Source of the DNA: Taiwanofungus camphoratus
Taxonomy: Eukaryota > Basidiomycota > Agaricomycetes > Polyporales > Taiwanofungaceae
Reading direction: 5' to 3'
DNA length: 64,000 nucleotides
Assembly: GCA_003999685.1 (NCBI GenBank)
Contig: CP021224.1
Span: 310,001 to 374,000, forward strand
A program made the translations under genes and the position numbers. A model generated the notes under the pieces. That model saw nothing but the letters and a program-made list of their open reading frames with translations, ran no database searches and had not been told where the DNA came from. This document shows, piece after piece, positions 1-14,180 of this stretch. Within the stretch, counting starts at the first letter, position 1, and every line of letters starts with the position of its first letter.

Positions 1-963
1 ATCATCAGGAAGGATAGACCGCAACTTGATCAGAGTCTCGCGAATCATCCGCGCCATATTGCTACAGCGGATCGCATCGTAGCTGCTTGAAATCTCGAGG
101 GTAAACGTCAAGTTTGAATGATGCCGGGCGAATCGAGACATGTGCAAGTCGATTTCCTCGCAGTCGGACAGACACAGCCCTCCGGTCGAAATCTGCAAGT
201 GCTCCAACGACGTCCCGACTGCCACTAAAAGCCCTTCTACAAGGGAGTAATCCTCATCTAGCCATCCCAAATGAAGCTTTCGCGGGCGCAGTTTGAATGA
301 AGCCTGCATCAAACATGACAAAGTAGACCCTGCATCTATCAAGGAAAGTTCATCAAGCTTGATCGTCTCATCCACAAGCTTGGTTGGAACGCCCCGATGC
401 ACCCCAACGGGAGGATTATGGTAATCGCTTTGGCCAAAAACATGGACACTGGACAATGATGGGTACGCGACGAGCAAAGACAGAAGATGCTCCGGCTTGT
501 CAAAATCGACATAATGAAAACGCAAAGTAGAAATCCTTGGGAAAAACGCCGCCAGATCATCTGCAACGCCCTCCTGGATGGCATCCTCGGATTGCCAATT
601 CCTTAGCTCGAGATATTCAATGCTGCTCAGCCTTTTGAACAACGCGGGAAGTCGACTCCCGAGCCAAGGTTTCGGTTTCCGACTACGCGGCCAAAATTCC
701 GGCTGCATGAGTGTGAGGTGGCGAATATAAAATGTGACATCGACGAGCGTCGGCAGCGAGCCCGCGAGCATTTTTTCCAGACGAGTGCATTGCTCGGCAT
801 CCCGAATACAGATAGAATGGAAGAGATGAAATCGAGTTGTCGGAAGCCATTCAGGACAGGTCAAACTGCATGCCTCCAACGCAGCACGATCATCCCAGAG
901 ATGGTCAAGGATGTGGTCACATATTTCAGGGGGAGGACTTGTTGCTGAGGGTGGTAGTCGCAT
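1..963 (-). CDS. F-box protein with LRR-like repeats (C-terminus beyond window)
   Basis: One open frame runs from an ATG at 963 to the left edge (321 codons, no stop), so the 3' end lies outside the window. Residues about 12-40 read as a basidiomycete F-box (PPEICDHILDHLWDD followed by ALEACSLTCPEWLPTTR), the segment that binds Skp1 in SCF ubiquitin ligases. The rest has regular Leu-rich stretches such as SSIEYLELRNW and LDELSLIDAG, typical of the LRR-like substrate region of these large, fast-evolving families. No intron is needed in the visible part. The ATG is preceded by an acceptor-like TTCAG, so a further upstream exon cannot be excluded. The substrate is unknown. A decayed copy of the same type lies about 1.5 kb upstream. 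Confidence 0.8.
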   Translation of the reverse strand, partial: MRLPPSATSPPPEICDHILDHLWDDRAALEACSLTCPEWLPTTRFHLFHSICIRDAEQCTRLEKMLAGSLPTLVDVTFYIRHLTLMQPEFWPRSRKPKPWLGSRLPALFKRLSSIEYLELRNWQSEDAIQEGVADDLAAFFPRISTLRFHYVDFDKPEHLLSLLVAYPSLSSVHVFGQSDYHNPPVGVHRGVPTKLVDETIKLDELSLIDAGSTLSCLMQASFKLRPRKLHLGWLDEDYSLVEGLLVAVGTSLEHLQISTGGLCLSDCEEIDLHMSRFARHHSNLTFTLEISSSYDAIRCSNMARMIRETLIKLRSILPDD

Positions 964-2427
964 ACCTGAATTGAAGGCAATTTCACGATGTGAAACCGCA
1001 GTGCAACATTGGAACAAGGTTATTAATACTGCTTGAAAACAGAGTTGCAGTTCTTACCTGTAGCCCAACTGTTAGGATTGTGCATGGTAGCTGTGATGAT
1101 TATGGTTGCGTGGTAGGAGGATGGTCGGCAAAGGCGGTTATATCTATGATGGGCCCAGGCGCGGAGGCTGAAGCACAGTAGTCACGAGCTGCCGGGTTAT
1201 TTAATGAAACAAGGTTTCGATCACCACATGCCCCCCGCACCTGATCGTGTTTGTTACTGTAGTCTTCGTCACGATCTACGTCAGTACGCCAACAGGTGGC
1301 ACGCAAGTATACGAAGGCTGGATACGTATCATTCAGATGACTATAAGTGTATTAGTATCCGAAAGACTGTGATATACGTAGCTCAATAATGGAGCGATGT
1401 CTTTCGTTGGTCTTATGATCAACCTGCGCCGTACCCACCTATCGCCTGGAGCTCCTCGACTTCAAGTGGAAAGCAAACTCCACCCTGGCTATGAACCGCC
1501 ATTATGGGGGAGCCTTCCCCACATGATACTCTCAACTAGGTGTGTAAATCACTGGTATGACCTTGGTTACCTCATTGCGGCTCGAAGAGGAGTGATAGCG
1601 GCGAATCGACGCATCCATCACGTCAAGAGTGACCCCCAGGAAAGGATTTCCTCGCGCCAAACACATGCTCCTCTTTCCCATCACAGACTGTATGATTCTC
1701 ACATGCACGAGCCTAATTTTGATCTCGACTTGTTTAAAATGCTCAGAATGGATCTGGGACGAGTGTGGAAACCCAACAGAGATCTTGGGAGCATCCAACA
1801 ACATTGAAGCATTCGATGCCTAGTGTGACGAGCTCAGCATCACGCAGGGCGTCCATGGTCTTGAATTTCTCTTCTATTAACCTCTATTAACCCTAAACCG
1901 ACGAGTCAATGTGCCTTATGAGTAAAGTAAGCTGACAGGACTTACTAGCAGCGTCGGGTGGAATTTTTTATTAAGTTGATCAGAAGAGACCTCTTGTATG
2001 TGTAATATCCTGTTCTGCTACGTGGCCCCACGTTAATGCAAGTGTAAGGAAACATAGATTCGGATGGGGCACTCGACAGGCACGCTGTTAAGATTGGACC
2101 ATACACGCAGTCCAAGGTAGCCTGACACTGCCCCCCTTCACCACCCCTGGTACCGGCATCTGGGTCTGCCATCCGAACAAGTTGATCAGAGGACCAAATG
2201 GGGCGCATGAACGATTTGCACCCACATACCTGTGTGAGCTTTGGGTATGTACGAAGGAGCCTAAAAAGACAATGGGTATTGTTTGGAACGATGTCTTGAA
2301 GATCGAGCTTGCAGGTGTTTAGAAAGAGAGTAGACAGCGATTAGACAACTGCTTCTCTCAGATCCACTGACCTCCAATGCTGCAGTGAAGAGCACTTTAT
2401 ACGACAAAGTTTTAATAATGAGCTGGG
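964..2427. other. Intergenic, no supported gene
   Basis: Only short, unconvincing frames are seen. A minus-strand stretch around 1530-1860 could be an old fragment of an F-box-type gene, but I cannot align it securely. Confidence 0.4.
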
Positions 2428-2671
2428 TCATTTTGGACCAAATCCAGCCTAGGGTATTGCGGGGTTGTTTAGTGGGCGATGGACATATGAACTTGACAAG
2501 AGCGATGTAGAGTGTAGCATCGAGCGGCCTGTCTAGAAGAGTGTATTGGTCGGCGCTGCGGATACAGATGACGATGGAGTGAAACAAAAAATGATAATGT
2601 GCGGCAGAAGGCCACTTCCAATGCGCCACGGTCATCCCAGGTCAAGGATGATGTGCAATTCCTGTGGCATG
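2428..2671 (-). pseudogene. F-box gene relic
   Basis: On the minus strand this stretch aligns with the start of the F-box gene at 1-963. ATTGCACATCATCCTTGACC followed by TGGGATGACCGTGG matches the F-box core, and the downstream reading HYHFLFHSIVICIRSADQ parallels RFHLFHSICIRDAEQ of the intact gene. The frame is lost inside the F-box by a small deletion and no continuous gene extends from it. It is best read as a decayed paralog from local duplication. Confidence 0.55.
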
Positions 2672-2918
2672 TCTTGCAACAGCCCTGATTGCAGTCAACT
2701 GCTCGATGAAGTCGACAAGTCTATGTTCGAATTTGCAGCAGACGGTATCATGCAAAGACAGCTGAACTGCTAGCAGGAAATTAAAACAAATCCAGCGTCG
2801 CATAGCAACAGCAGCAAGTCCTAGGTTAGGTGAAAAGAATGAAGCTGTTGAGCATTGGTCCGTAGTCCAGATCTCCACTCTTCCAGACTGGTTAGACCCG
2901 GTTTACCTTCATGCATAT

Positions 2919-3682
2919 CAGTGTTGTGCCAGACGGCGACCAGTCGCCTAAGTCGTTTGCACGACTAGACGAGTGGTCGTGCGACTGGCGTGAAAACCGT
3001 AGACGACTATTCCCACCACAGCCACAGGGGCGGCCCGGACTCTGCCGTCGCCGTCCGCACTACTTATGTTACATAAACTCGGCCTGGTAATGTAACAGAC
3101 ATTTCCGAGCTGGCCGTCTCAACGAGTCCAGAGACTGCACACCTCGAGGCCTCTGAAGATGATAGAGAAGATGATGTCCAGGAACTGCGCACCATCGAAT
3201 TAGAGGGAATCTTTGAGGGATTCATCCGGATGTCAGATGAAGATGTCGATGTGGACGAGATACAGTTTCCGTCGCGCCTCACAATACCACTTGGGGAACT
3301 TTTCGACTTTGAGCGCTCGGAGTGGGTTGATGGTGTGCAGTAATTCATGGAACATGGGCTGCAGGAGGAACTGGAATTGTATGAGCTGCTCGATTTTGAT
3401 GCCGGATAGGACCAAGACGAGTAAATGGACTTGGGCGCAGGTGCACATGCAATACTTACTACATGAGGATTCGATGTCTTTGATTCTCTAATATTTCATT
3501 ACAATCCGATCGTATACCTCAATGGCTTCAAGCCGTACATACGTGATGCGACGACGGTACGCGCTGCGCATCTGCCAGTCGTCGAGCGCGGGAAGAGCCT
3601 TCGTTCTCCTCCGCAGTCGCTAAGTCGCGAATTTGTGACTTTATGCCAGTCGCGCGACTAGTCGACGACTGGCACAACACTG
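2919..3682. mobile_element. hAT-like DNA element with terminal inverted repeats, non-autonomous or decayed
   Basis: The left end CAGTGTTGTGCCAGACG and the right end, read in reverse complement, CAGTGTTGTGCCAGTCG form terminal inverted repeats. Both ends are rich in CGACT/AGTCG subterminal motifs. The CAGTGTTG start fits hAT-type ends. The 8-bp flanks (ATGCATAT and ATACAATG) agree only partly, so the insertion is old or the family call is uncertain. Inside, 3077-3343 is open for 88 codons without an ATG and encodes a very acidic peptide (LEASEDDREDDVQEL). In the same frame after one stop come 21 more sensible codons. This may be the remnant of a transposase or a captured gene, but no transposase domain is recognisable. 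Confidence 0.65.
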
Positions 3683-4628
3683 ATACAATGCATGCACCGT
3701 TCCGCGTTGACTGCCCTACGCCAAGACGCGGACCGAAAAAATCTCACGAGGACAAGACCACGGAGGTGCTATGAGAAATGTCGAAACGGAAGGTGAGAGT
3801 AGTGTACTAACAGTGTAAGTATGTATGACACGGCTGGGCGTGCGAAGCCAACCTACAGTTTCGAGCAAGTCCGAGTCGCCACTTTGCGTTGCTGGTTACG
3901 GCTGGCTTTTGGATATCCATTGGAAGTTTTGCGTCTGCGACACACGCTATCATGGTAAGGCCTATGTGCTCGGTTTTACTTGGTATACTTAGGTCCCAGA
4001 GAGCACAACTCAAAAACATTGGTCCAGTGCCTTGGTACATGTACACGGTGCATGAGTGTGTGTATAACTCCACAATCCACGGACATGGAACCGAGATCGA
4101 CAGATTCGGGAGAACGCACAGCCGAACTCTATGGGGACTCGGTACAGATCGTGGAACAAATCTCCTCACTGTATGATTTTATCTGATACGAGCAGACAAA
4201 TTGACATCAGCGTGCGCATTCATCCTTTCTCACTGCGATCGTGCCGGCGAGGCCTCAAGGTTATCTTGTGTAGCCAGGGATCTAGTCGCGTAAGGCAGGT
4301 GAGCATCTTTGGGCCACCGTCGTACTCCATTTCGAGTTAATTCAGCACTTAGCCTAGCTCCCTCCGCAGTTCATTCATCGACCAGTTCTGTCGCTTGTCG
4401 GTTGGCGAGTCGAGCATCTCTACAGTGTTCTATCAGGTCCATCTCGCTCTCGTTCTCAGGTCTCCAGCTAGAATCCCCTTGCGTGCGAAGACCTACGAAG
4501 TGGCACCTGTTGCAGATGTCCGACATTGTCCGGATTTCTATTCGAACATGGTCTCCTCACACGCTTAGATCGCATCGTTCTCATGATTGCAACCGGCGTT
4601 CGACATGAAGGCGTAGGAATCGACCACG
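3683..4628. other. Intergenic, nothing recognised
   Basis: Several frames of 70-120 codons overlap on both strands without codon structure, domains or splice support. The right end is the promoter of the hydroxylase gene. Confidence 0.4.
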
Positions 4629-4635
4629 TATAAAA
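4629..4635 (+). promoter_or_regulatory. TATA box of the hydroxylase gene
   Basis: TATAAAA lies 45 nt before the ATG at 4680, the only good TATA motif close to this start. Confidence 0.45.
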
Positions 4636-4679
4636 CGATATTCGAATAGCCTTCGATTTATCCGTTCTATTCTCCCAAG

Positions 4680-7323
<2,644 letters not shown>

Positions 7324-7544
7324 CCGGAATTGAATGTGTACCCTGAAACATAATAGAAATCAGCCTCTGCTTAGGTTTGTCTCGCAATGCATTGTGATCA
7401 TAGGTGGAAGGCATCTCGGAATTTGTATTATATATCAATGCTGGTATGTCTTCGTCGTGAAGACGGGAAGCTGACTGCGAAAGCCACAACAAGAGGAAAC
7501 AATAAAACATGGATTGGCAGTCGATAGCATGACCATCAGGAGAT

Positions 7545-10417
7545 TCAGCCCTTCCACGCAGGTCCCACAGGAGCTGCTTCGGCGCTATCGATGGGAACTC
7601 GCCTCGCACCACCTTTGCCAGGAGCTAGTTTACTGGCATTCTTAGGGCGAGTGAAAGGTTTTGGTGGTGCCTTGACTATCTTCTTAGGATCTCGCTCCAC
7701 AGGAGATATCCTTGTTGTCCCTCCCACGCCGTTGGACGCAGTCACCGACATCATGGCCCTCTTCACGTTTTCTTTCTCAAGAGCGACAGCAGGGCGCGTT
7801 CGCATCCCTACAGCGGGTTCTGCTTTACCCTTGCCTTTTTCCTTCATCGTCAGTCTACCTGCTGTGGAGTGGCTGGCGTTAGCCTTGACAATATTGGGTT
7901 CGACTCTTTTCTCCCGAAGTGTGCTATCGATGTCCTCAGTGATCCCGAGTTCCGCAGCGAGACTCTTCGCAGCTGCTACAGGTGCAGGTGCAGAATATGC
8001 AGGTGTGGGCGAGGTATCAAGTCCCTCACTTTCGTTCTCTTCGCTAAGAGCACCAAGGGGCGGAGGACGGTCGATATCTGGACTGTCCGGAGAATTGGCG
8101 AGCATCAGAATTCTGCTCAAAGGGCTAGGTTTAGCGGGAGAATATGCGTGGAGCATTCGCGCTGCGAGTGGTTTAGCCATCGGGAAGGGTCGTGGGACAG
8201 GCGTGCTTGGGACCGGGACTGCGCTTGAGGCAAGCTCTGGAGCACTCATTGATATTGTTATCGCTTCTGAGGGCCGAGGCTGCGCATCGCTCAGTGCACC
8301 ATCGGATCTCGACGCAGTTATAACTGCGTGTTTCGACTCGGGATCGGCTATTGACTGTAAAAGCGGGGGTATTCGTGAGGATGTGGGAACGCTGCTTTGT
8401 TGCAAAGGGAGGGACGCTGCAGGCGAAGGTGGTGGCAGCACGAACGCAGGCGCTAAAACGGGTGGCTGCGGCTGTGATAAGGCAATGCTCATCTTGAATG
8501 CAGGCATCTGTAACGCAGAAGACGGTATCACTTCCGTCTCAAACGGTGGGATCACCTTTCTGGGAGAGGTAAGTCCCGGACCAACGCCCGATGAGCGCCT
8601 TGAGACTCGGATCTTCTTCCCAGTGCCCACTTTACCGACAGGAATGGCAGCACTCTTGGATTTGTGGGGTGACCGGTGAGGTGATTTGCGGGGAGACTTG
8701 GTGGGTATACGATCACGTTCAGTGGGAGGTATTGTTGAGGAGGGTCCTGGAGTTGGAGGCAAGTCTGCCAGCATAAGTTCGACTTGCCACGAGCGTTTCT
8801 CCTCCAAGAACTTGATGCGTTCAGCCTGCGGATGAGATAGATAACGTGAGCCGAAGCCTCAGGACGGGAAATCAGTTCTGTGTGCATCACCTCCAACGTT
8901 GCTTTTTCTTTGCCCAATCTCACTGCAGCCTCTGTGAACTTTCGTCGCTCTGCCTCGAGTTCCTTGAAACGTGTATCGAGACGCTGTCTCTCTTCGTCTC
9001 GGGCAGGAGCAGTCATTAAGTCAACGCTCATCTCTCCGACGTCCCCATGTATTGGCCTCTCATCTTCAGCTTCAGCGAAGCGATCAAAGAGAGCTTGAGT
9101 TTGGGATGCATATACGGAGGCTTGCTTTTGTGCTTGTTCTGTGAAGCTATATCTATATCCATGCGAATGCATAGCCTCAGTGGTAACATACCGAGTTCTG
9201 AACGCAGGGTCTCGATAACTGCCTGCAAACGATCGACTTCTGTTTGGTCGTGCGATTTGCCCTCCCCATTAGGGGCTACGTGAGAAGTGGAAGATGCGAC
9301 ATTAGAAGTTGCAGTCGACTTTGACAGCCGTGAGATTGATTCGCGGATGGAACTCAGAAGAGATGCAAGCTTATCGCCAGCTGCATCCGTGGGAGACAAA
9401 GGAAAGAGGGTGGCAAGCGTGAGTAGTGCAGGCTAGGAAAGACTCAGCTCTGCCAGGACGTGTAGCGCATGGAACTACCTACCTCTTCCTGGCCCTCGGA
9501 TGACGTGCAATTACGTGCATTGTGCAATACGCTCTGCATCTCGTTCGCAGCCGAGAGAATCAGACCACGCAGCCGAGCATTCTGTTCGAACAGCTCTTTC
9601 CGTGCTTGCTCCGCCTGTTCCAGCGCAACCTCAAGGAAGCCCTTCCCCTTACCGCGTATCTGCACATCGGGGGCGTCGACTACTTCCGAGTTCGCGCAAC
9701 GTAGGCCACTGGTCGTAGCCCCGAGTTTCAGTTGCGCATCTGCAATCTTGCTCCACTTCTCAGTCATACGCTCCTTTTCCTTCTCGATTTTCTTGATCTC
9801 CGTCTGATGGGCCGTACGCAGGGCTTGCATAGAGGTGCGGGTGCGCTGGAGCTCGGCTACGGTATGCTTGTGCGCAGTCTCAGTAGATTGTAGGCTCCGT
9901 GCCACCGACCTAAGTCCCACCAAAATTAACAATAAATCTGATCACGGAAGAAGAGTTGATGAAGCTATATGATGGCATACGTTAGACGAGACTTGTGAAC
10001 ATTCGTTTCCCGCTCGGCATTAGCAGCTCTGTCTTTGGTAGTTTGATACATAGACATGAGGCGTTCATGGTCGTAAGACAATGTCCGTATCTTTGTCGTC
10101 AAGTCTTCCGTACGAGACATGTCGTTCTGTCCTGCCTCGATATCTGTACATTGAGGTGTATTTTACGCAACACTCACAATTCTTTGGCTCAGCATCCCCA
10201 GCAGACATTTCACCACTTTGTCGGCATCGTCCTTGGCAAGGCCCTCAAGTGACAGGCCCGGAGACTGAGCAAACCCATGAGCGATGAGCTGAGAATTGAT
10301 GTACTGCAAACTTGAGGTCGAACTGGATTCGGACGTAGCGGCGGAGAAAGGAGAGCCAAAATCTGACATCGAGACATCAAGAGCCCAGTGAACGAGCTTG
10401 TGCGGCGTCGACGCCAT
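7545..10417 (-). CDS. ADIP/SSX2IP (Msd1-like) coiled-coil protein
   Basis: Six exons (10417-10178, 10126-9981, 9909-9483, 9432-9192, 9138-8891, 8825-7545) sum to 2583 nt, exactly 861 codons including stop. The N-terminus (TPHKLVHWALDVSMSDFGSP, then SSLQYINSQLIAHGF) matches the conserved block of afadin- and alpha-actinin-binding proteins. In animals (SSX2IP) and fission yeast (Msd1) these act in microtubule anchoring at the centrosome or spindle pole. Residues about 80-430 are long charged coiled coil (RMTEKWSKIADAQLKLG; RDEERQRLDTRFKELEAER). The last exon (427 residues) is Ser/Pro/Ala-rich and probably disordered, with a basic SPRKSPHRSPHKSKS segment. Spindle-pole function is inferred from the family. 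The last intron is 65 nt with a GTGATG donor. Confidence 0.85.
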
Positions 10418-10831
10418 GTTCGTGCTTGCAAAGGAAGTAAAATTTCTAGTGACGGCCAATGCAGCGCTGATATTGACCAGTCTCGACGTCCACGCTTGTT
10501 CCAGTCGAATGCAAGGTTGAGAACGCGACGCGGTCACGTGATATTGCCTCACGAATCCAGATTTTCTAGCTCAGTTACCTGCAGCAGCTGCACAGCGGGA
10601 CTCACAGGTTTTTTCTATATGCGCCTAATGCTACAAAACCTCTGCTTGTTGCCAAATGGGAAACAATTTACTGACCCCGGCCCTGCTGTTTTCCGCTGCA
10701 GAAATACATATCCGAGCGGTCTTTCGTGTTCTGCCCACTCAGCAATGTTTGGTGCTGGAAGCTTTGGATGAGTGCTACGAGGTCATCTCTTGATCGTGTA
10801 CAGATATTTCTCATGCTAACATACGAGCACC
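10418..10831. other. Intergenic between ADIP-like start and DUF7330 gene A end
   Basis: Upstream region of the coiled-coil gene and 3' flank of gene A. No gene is seen. Confidence 0.4.
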
Positions 10832-12051
10832 TCAATTACTCTCACTGTCTGTATCATCGTCGGTATCGGCCTTGTTGACCTCATAACTATCTCCTTCCAC
10901 TGGCTTCTGGTCAATCCCACTCAACCCGACTATGATCTTCCCATGACGTGTGCTGATGAGGCAGTAATCATCGCCCTGGCTGTTCGTGGAGATCTCCGCG
11001 TTCGCGGCGGAAGGAGAGAGGTGGACAAATGTTTCGCGATCTGACCCACGAAGGGTGCGCGCGCGCTCGGCGAATGCGGGAAGGAAGATGATATTGCTGC
11101 GCCCGGAACGAGTGCGGAAGGCGACAGGTCCGCGAAAAGTAGGCGGGAGGAGTACAACAATGTTGCCTTGGAGGCATGTGAGTGTCTTTCGTTTGTTGTG
11201 GGTTAGGGCGACTGGGCTTACCATGCCGAGTAGAGATATCGAGATCCACGCAATACCCTTCCTGAATCTTGAACTGATAGGCGCATCCATCAGGACTTCA
11301 CCTTAGGAGAACTGCAGCAGAAATGAGCACTCACGAGGTCAACGTTGACAGCACCGTGTCGACTTGAAAGCATGACTCGTCCCATCGCCCTTCCCGCTTG
11401 ACCTTGTCCCGCCCGACCTGCAATTCCCACATCAAGGCTGATTGTCGCATCACGCGTCCTAAACGCCGCATTGATCTCTGGTGTGCGTCCCTGAGATCGG
11501 TCATCCAACCCAGGAATGATCCCGAAGGCCCGCTTTGTGTTGCGAGCGTGTTCACGCTCGATGGAGCGGTCTCGCCGTTGGCTCTTGCCGAGAATCGGTG
11601 GGGCAGGAAGAGAAGGATCGATTAGGTATGTGCCTGTCGATGTGATCAATGGTGCAGAAGTGAGTGGCGGTGAATTTACGTCGAGCTCTCAGGGCATTTA
11701 GATTCACCTGTGATCGAACTGTGGCGTGAAAATACAGAGATGTGGTTTACTGGGTTGGGCATGTTAGGCTGGGCCATCGATCCGGGGCGCACAGACTGGC
11801 TCGCATGCACAAGCATAGGCACGATTGGACGGTCTTGCATTGCTATCCCTACCTCGTATGGCGGCGGTTGGTCAATCGGTGTGTTCTACGTATCATAAGC
11901 CATGTGTTTGTGAAGTATCTGTGCGGAGATGGGAGATTTAGCGCACCTGTTCTCCTTGGAAAGGAGTCACTTGCAAGCTCTTGTTCGCGGCGAGATGATC
12001 GTCTTTCTCGACAGAGAGAATGGCAGGATCTTTACTGTCAACAAGGATCAT
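10832..12051 (-). CDS. DUF7330-like protein, paralog A
   Basis: Five exons (12051-11947, 11885-11708, 11633-11335, 11273-11222, 11166-10832) sum to 969 nt and give 322 residues. The N-terminal third is variable and Pro-rich (DQPPPYEVG). Then comes the family core: TYLIDPSLPAPP, FRTRDATISLDVGIAG, SSRHGAVNVDL, YCVDLDISTRHG, and NIVVLLPPTFRGPVAFRTRSG. These repeat short beta-strand-like units (xxTRxGxIxxxL), which suggests a beta-solenoid or adhesin-like fold. The family resembles DUF7330 proteins of Agaricomycetes, with no known function. No signal peptide or membrane segment is visible. The C-terminus is acidic (DTDDDTDSESN). Gene B lies head-to-head with it and gene C has the same exon plan. 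The DUF number is from memory. Confidence 0.82.
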
Positions 12052-12081
12052 AATGCAATAGACTGAGGGGACCGAGGTTCA

Positions 12082-12107
12082 CTTATATGCCCGTGAGTAG
12101 GACGCTA
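12082..12107 (-). promoter_or_regulatory. TATA box and conserved 20-bp block of DUF7330 gene A
   Basis: In gene orientation the block TAGCGTCCTACTCACGGGCA (12107-12088) runs directly into a TATAAG box about 35 nt before the ATG at 12051. The identical 20 bp occurs 54 nt upstream of paralog C (29997-30016). It is not found upstream of paralog B. Confidence 0.5.
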
Positions 12108-12888
12108 CAGAAGTTCGACGTCGACAGTAAGTACTGCGCTTTATGTATCTCCCCTGATATGGCAGCTCATGATAGGTCTACGGTTGACAATTGCGCAGTA
12201 CGCAGTCCGCAGATTGTGACTAGCCTATCGCTCATACTGCGATTCCGCACTGCGCAAGGCACCAGCTCGTTGGACTACTCATGTCCCTCTGCTAATTCAG
12301 ACTAGTAGAGGTCACGGTACGCGACAAACTTAGAAAACATGAGGTCGTGATGGTGAATCTTCCTCCGACTCGGAGGTCCTAGTTACAGTGTCATCGTTGT
12401 CATTCCACCTCGCTGTAAGTGACCTCTACAACACGACATGAGTAGTATCCCATCAATGTTGATTATGCTCGGTGAGTAACGTCCATGATCACCTGGCAGG
12501 CCAACTGCCGCAAAAAGGGGCGATTTCCCCATACGGCGCTTGCCGCAAATGGCAGGCCAGCTCATTCTTTTACTTTCGCATCTTCTTCCGACTTGTCAAA
12601 TTGCTCTCGATACTGTACCATTGACATAGGTATGTCGTGTCGAGAATGCCTCGTGTGAAGCACGACTCTGCATCTTGAGCACACAGTGAAAGCTTATCTA
12701 GATCTACTAGTGCCTCACCTTTTGTGGCGGTGATTGCGCTGCGCGATCTATCAATTCTGTCACATATAACGCTGCGGTTATCTTAGACGGTCTCTGTATT
12801 TACACGACCTCCCAAACACCCTGTTTGTGGGCGAGGTCAAAAGAACTTGGTTTCCTCCCTTCGAGTACTCCAAATTTCCAGATTTACA
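12108..12888. other. Divergent intergenic region between DUF7330 genes A and B
   Basis: About 0.8 kb of non-coding DNA between two divergent starts, so it should hold both promoters. No recognisable element apart from the block next to gene A. Confidence 0.45.
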
Positions 12889-14180
12889 ATGGTCATCATT
12901 GATACTTCGGACCCAACCGACTTTATTGAGAAAGGTCGCTCACGCTTTAGCAAGCCCCTTCCCGAGTCTCCCCAATTTGAGCAGGTGCGTTTCTTATTGT
13001 CTTCAAGTTCTTATATACTTACAGCTCGGTTCGACTTGCACGCAGGGATCAAGCACCGACGAGCCGCCGCCGTACCAACCTAGGAATCCACAAATATCAC
13101 CGCCCGTACTCCCGACTGCGCGGTCCAACTCCGTTTTTCAGCCGGCGATTACACAGCGTGTAAATCATGTCTTACTCAGATCAGAGCACAACTCAATCTC
13201 AGGTGCGGGAACTAGTTTTGTATTCTCGTCATCTTGCCTTTCAAACTTTGTCCATTTACGCAGGCACGTATCTTATCGACCCCTGTCTTCCCTTCTCGCC
13301 TGTTGCGGCGGGTATGTCCGGCAAGAGCGAGTGCCGCGATCGCTCCCTCGAGCGCCGACATGTACGCAACACTCAGCGCGCCTTCGGTTCCGTACCTGGC
13401 ATCGATGGTAGCACTGGATGGTGCCGGGGGCGGAAAGAGATACCCGAGCTGCATGGTGCATTCAGGACGCGCAATGCCGCCATCAGCTTGGACGTGGGAA
13501 TAGCAGAACCCGAAACAGAACAGGCGGCGCAAGTGGGCGGGAAAGTGACAGGACGGATTATGGCGTCCAGTCTGCATGGACGTGTCAGCGTTAATCTCGT
13601 TAGTCGTTTCTCCAGATGGACTTTGGGGGCAGGCATTGTGGCTAATATGCGTTTGTTGTCTCTAGTTCGTGGTCCATCCGGGGCGCTGTGTTGACCTTGA
13701 CATCTCTACTCGGCACGGTCAGTGCGGCCTCCTCTGCAGAACGCAAGTCACTAACACATTCCTCTAGGTAACATTACCGTGCTCCTCCCGCCTACCTTTC
13801 ATGGTGTCATTGCCATTTCCACTCGTCAGGGACAAAGCGGCATGACGTTCCTCCCTGCATTCGCTGGGCGCGCACAGGTTGTGCGCGGCTCCGACAGGGA
13901 AACTCTTATATTCCTATCGCCATCTGCTGTTGGTAGCGGTAGCAACGACGGCCAGGGCCAGGATTATTGCGTTGTGGGCACCCGCCACGGGAAGATTATG
14001 ATTGGGTTGAGTGGAGTCGATCAGGTGCCGGCCTCTATCGAGGGGGGCGGACTGTTCAAGAAACTGGGGGATCTGGTTCAACTGGGGGCAAAGGAGATTG
14101 GAGTGCGTGTGCAGTCTACGGTCCAAGCCAGGATGCAAGTCCTCGAGGCGACGCTCGCCAGACCACGTCAGCTTCTGTGA
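12889..14180 (+). CDS. DUF7330-like protein, paralog B
   Basis: Five exons (12889-12984, 13046-13202, 13264-13598, 13666-13717, 13768-14180) sum to 1053 nt and give 350 residues. Core motifs match paralog A: TYLIDPCLPFSP, FRTRNAAISLDVGIAE, SSLHGRVSVNL, RCVDLDISTRHG, NITVLLPPTFHGVIAISTRQ, YCVVGTRHGKIMIGLSGVDQ. Intron phases equal those of A and the 52-nt fourth exon is the same size. It carries a longer C-terminal tail (about 45 residues) with an amphipathic-looking LFKKLGDLVQLGAKEIGV segment that A lacks. Function is unknown. No secretion signal is seen at the MVIIDTSDP start. Confidence 0.82.

Noticed and set aside
1397-1823. Overlapping frames of 64-136 codons on both strands
   Set aside because: No alignment with the F-box genes holds up and no splice structure is seen.
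7591-8679. A 362-codon plus-strand frame rich in Gly, Ser and Leu
   Set aside because: It lies exactly opposite the Ser/Pro/Ala-rich last exon of the ADIP-like gene, whose low-complexity codons leave the antisense frame open. It has no domain.
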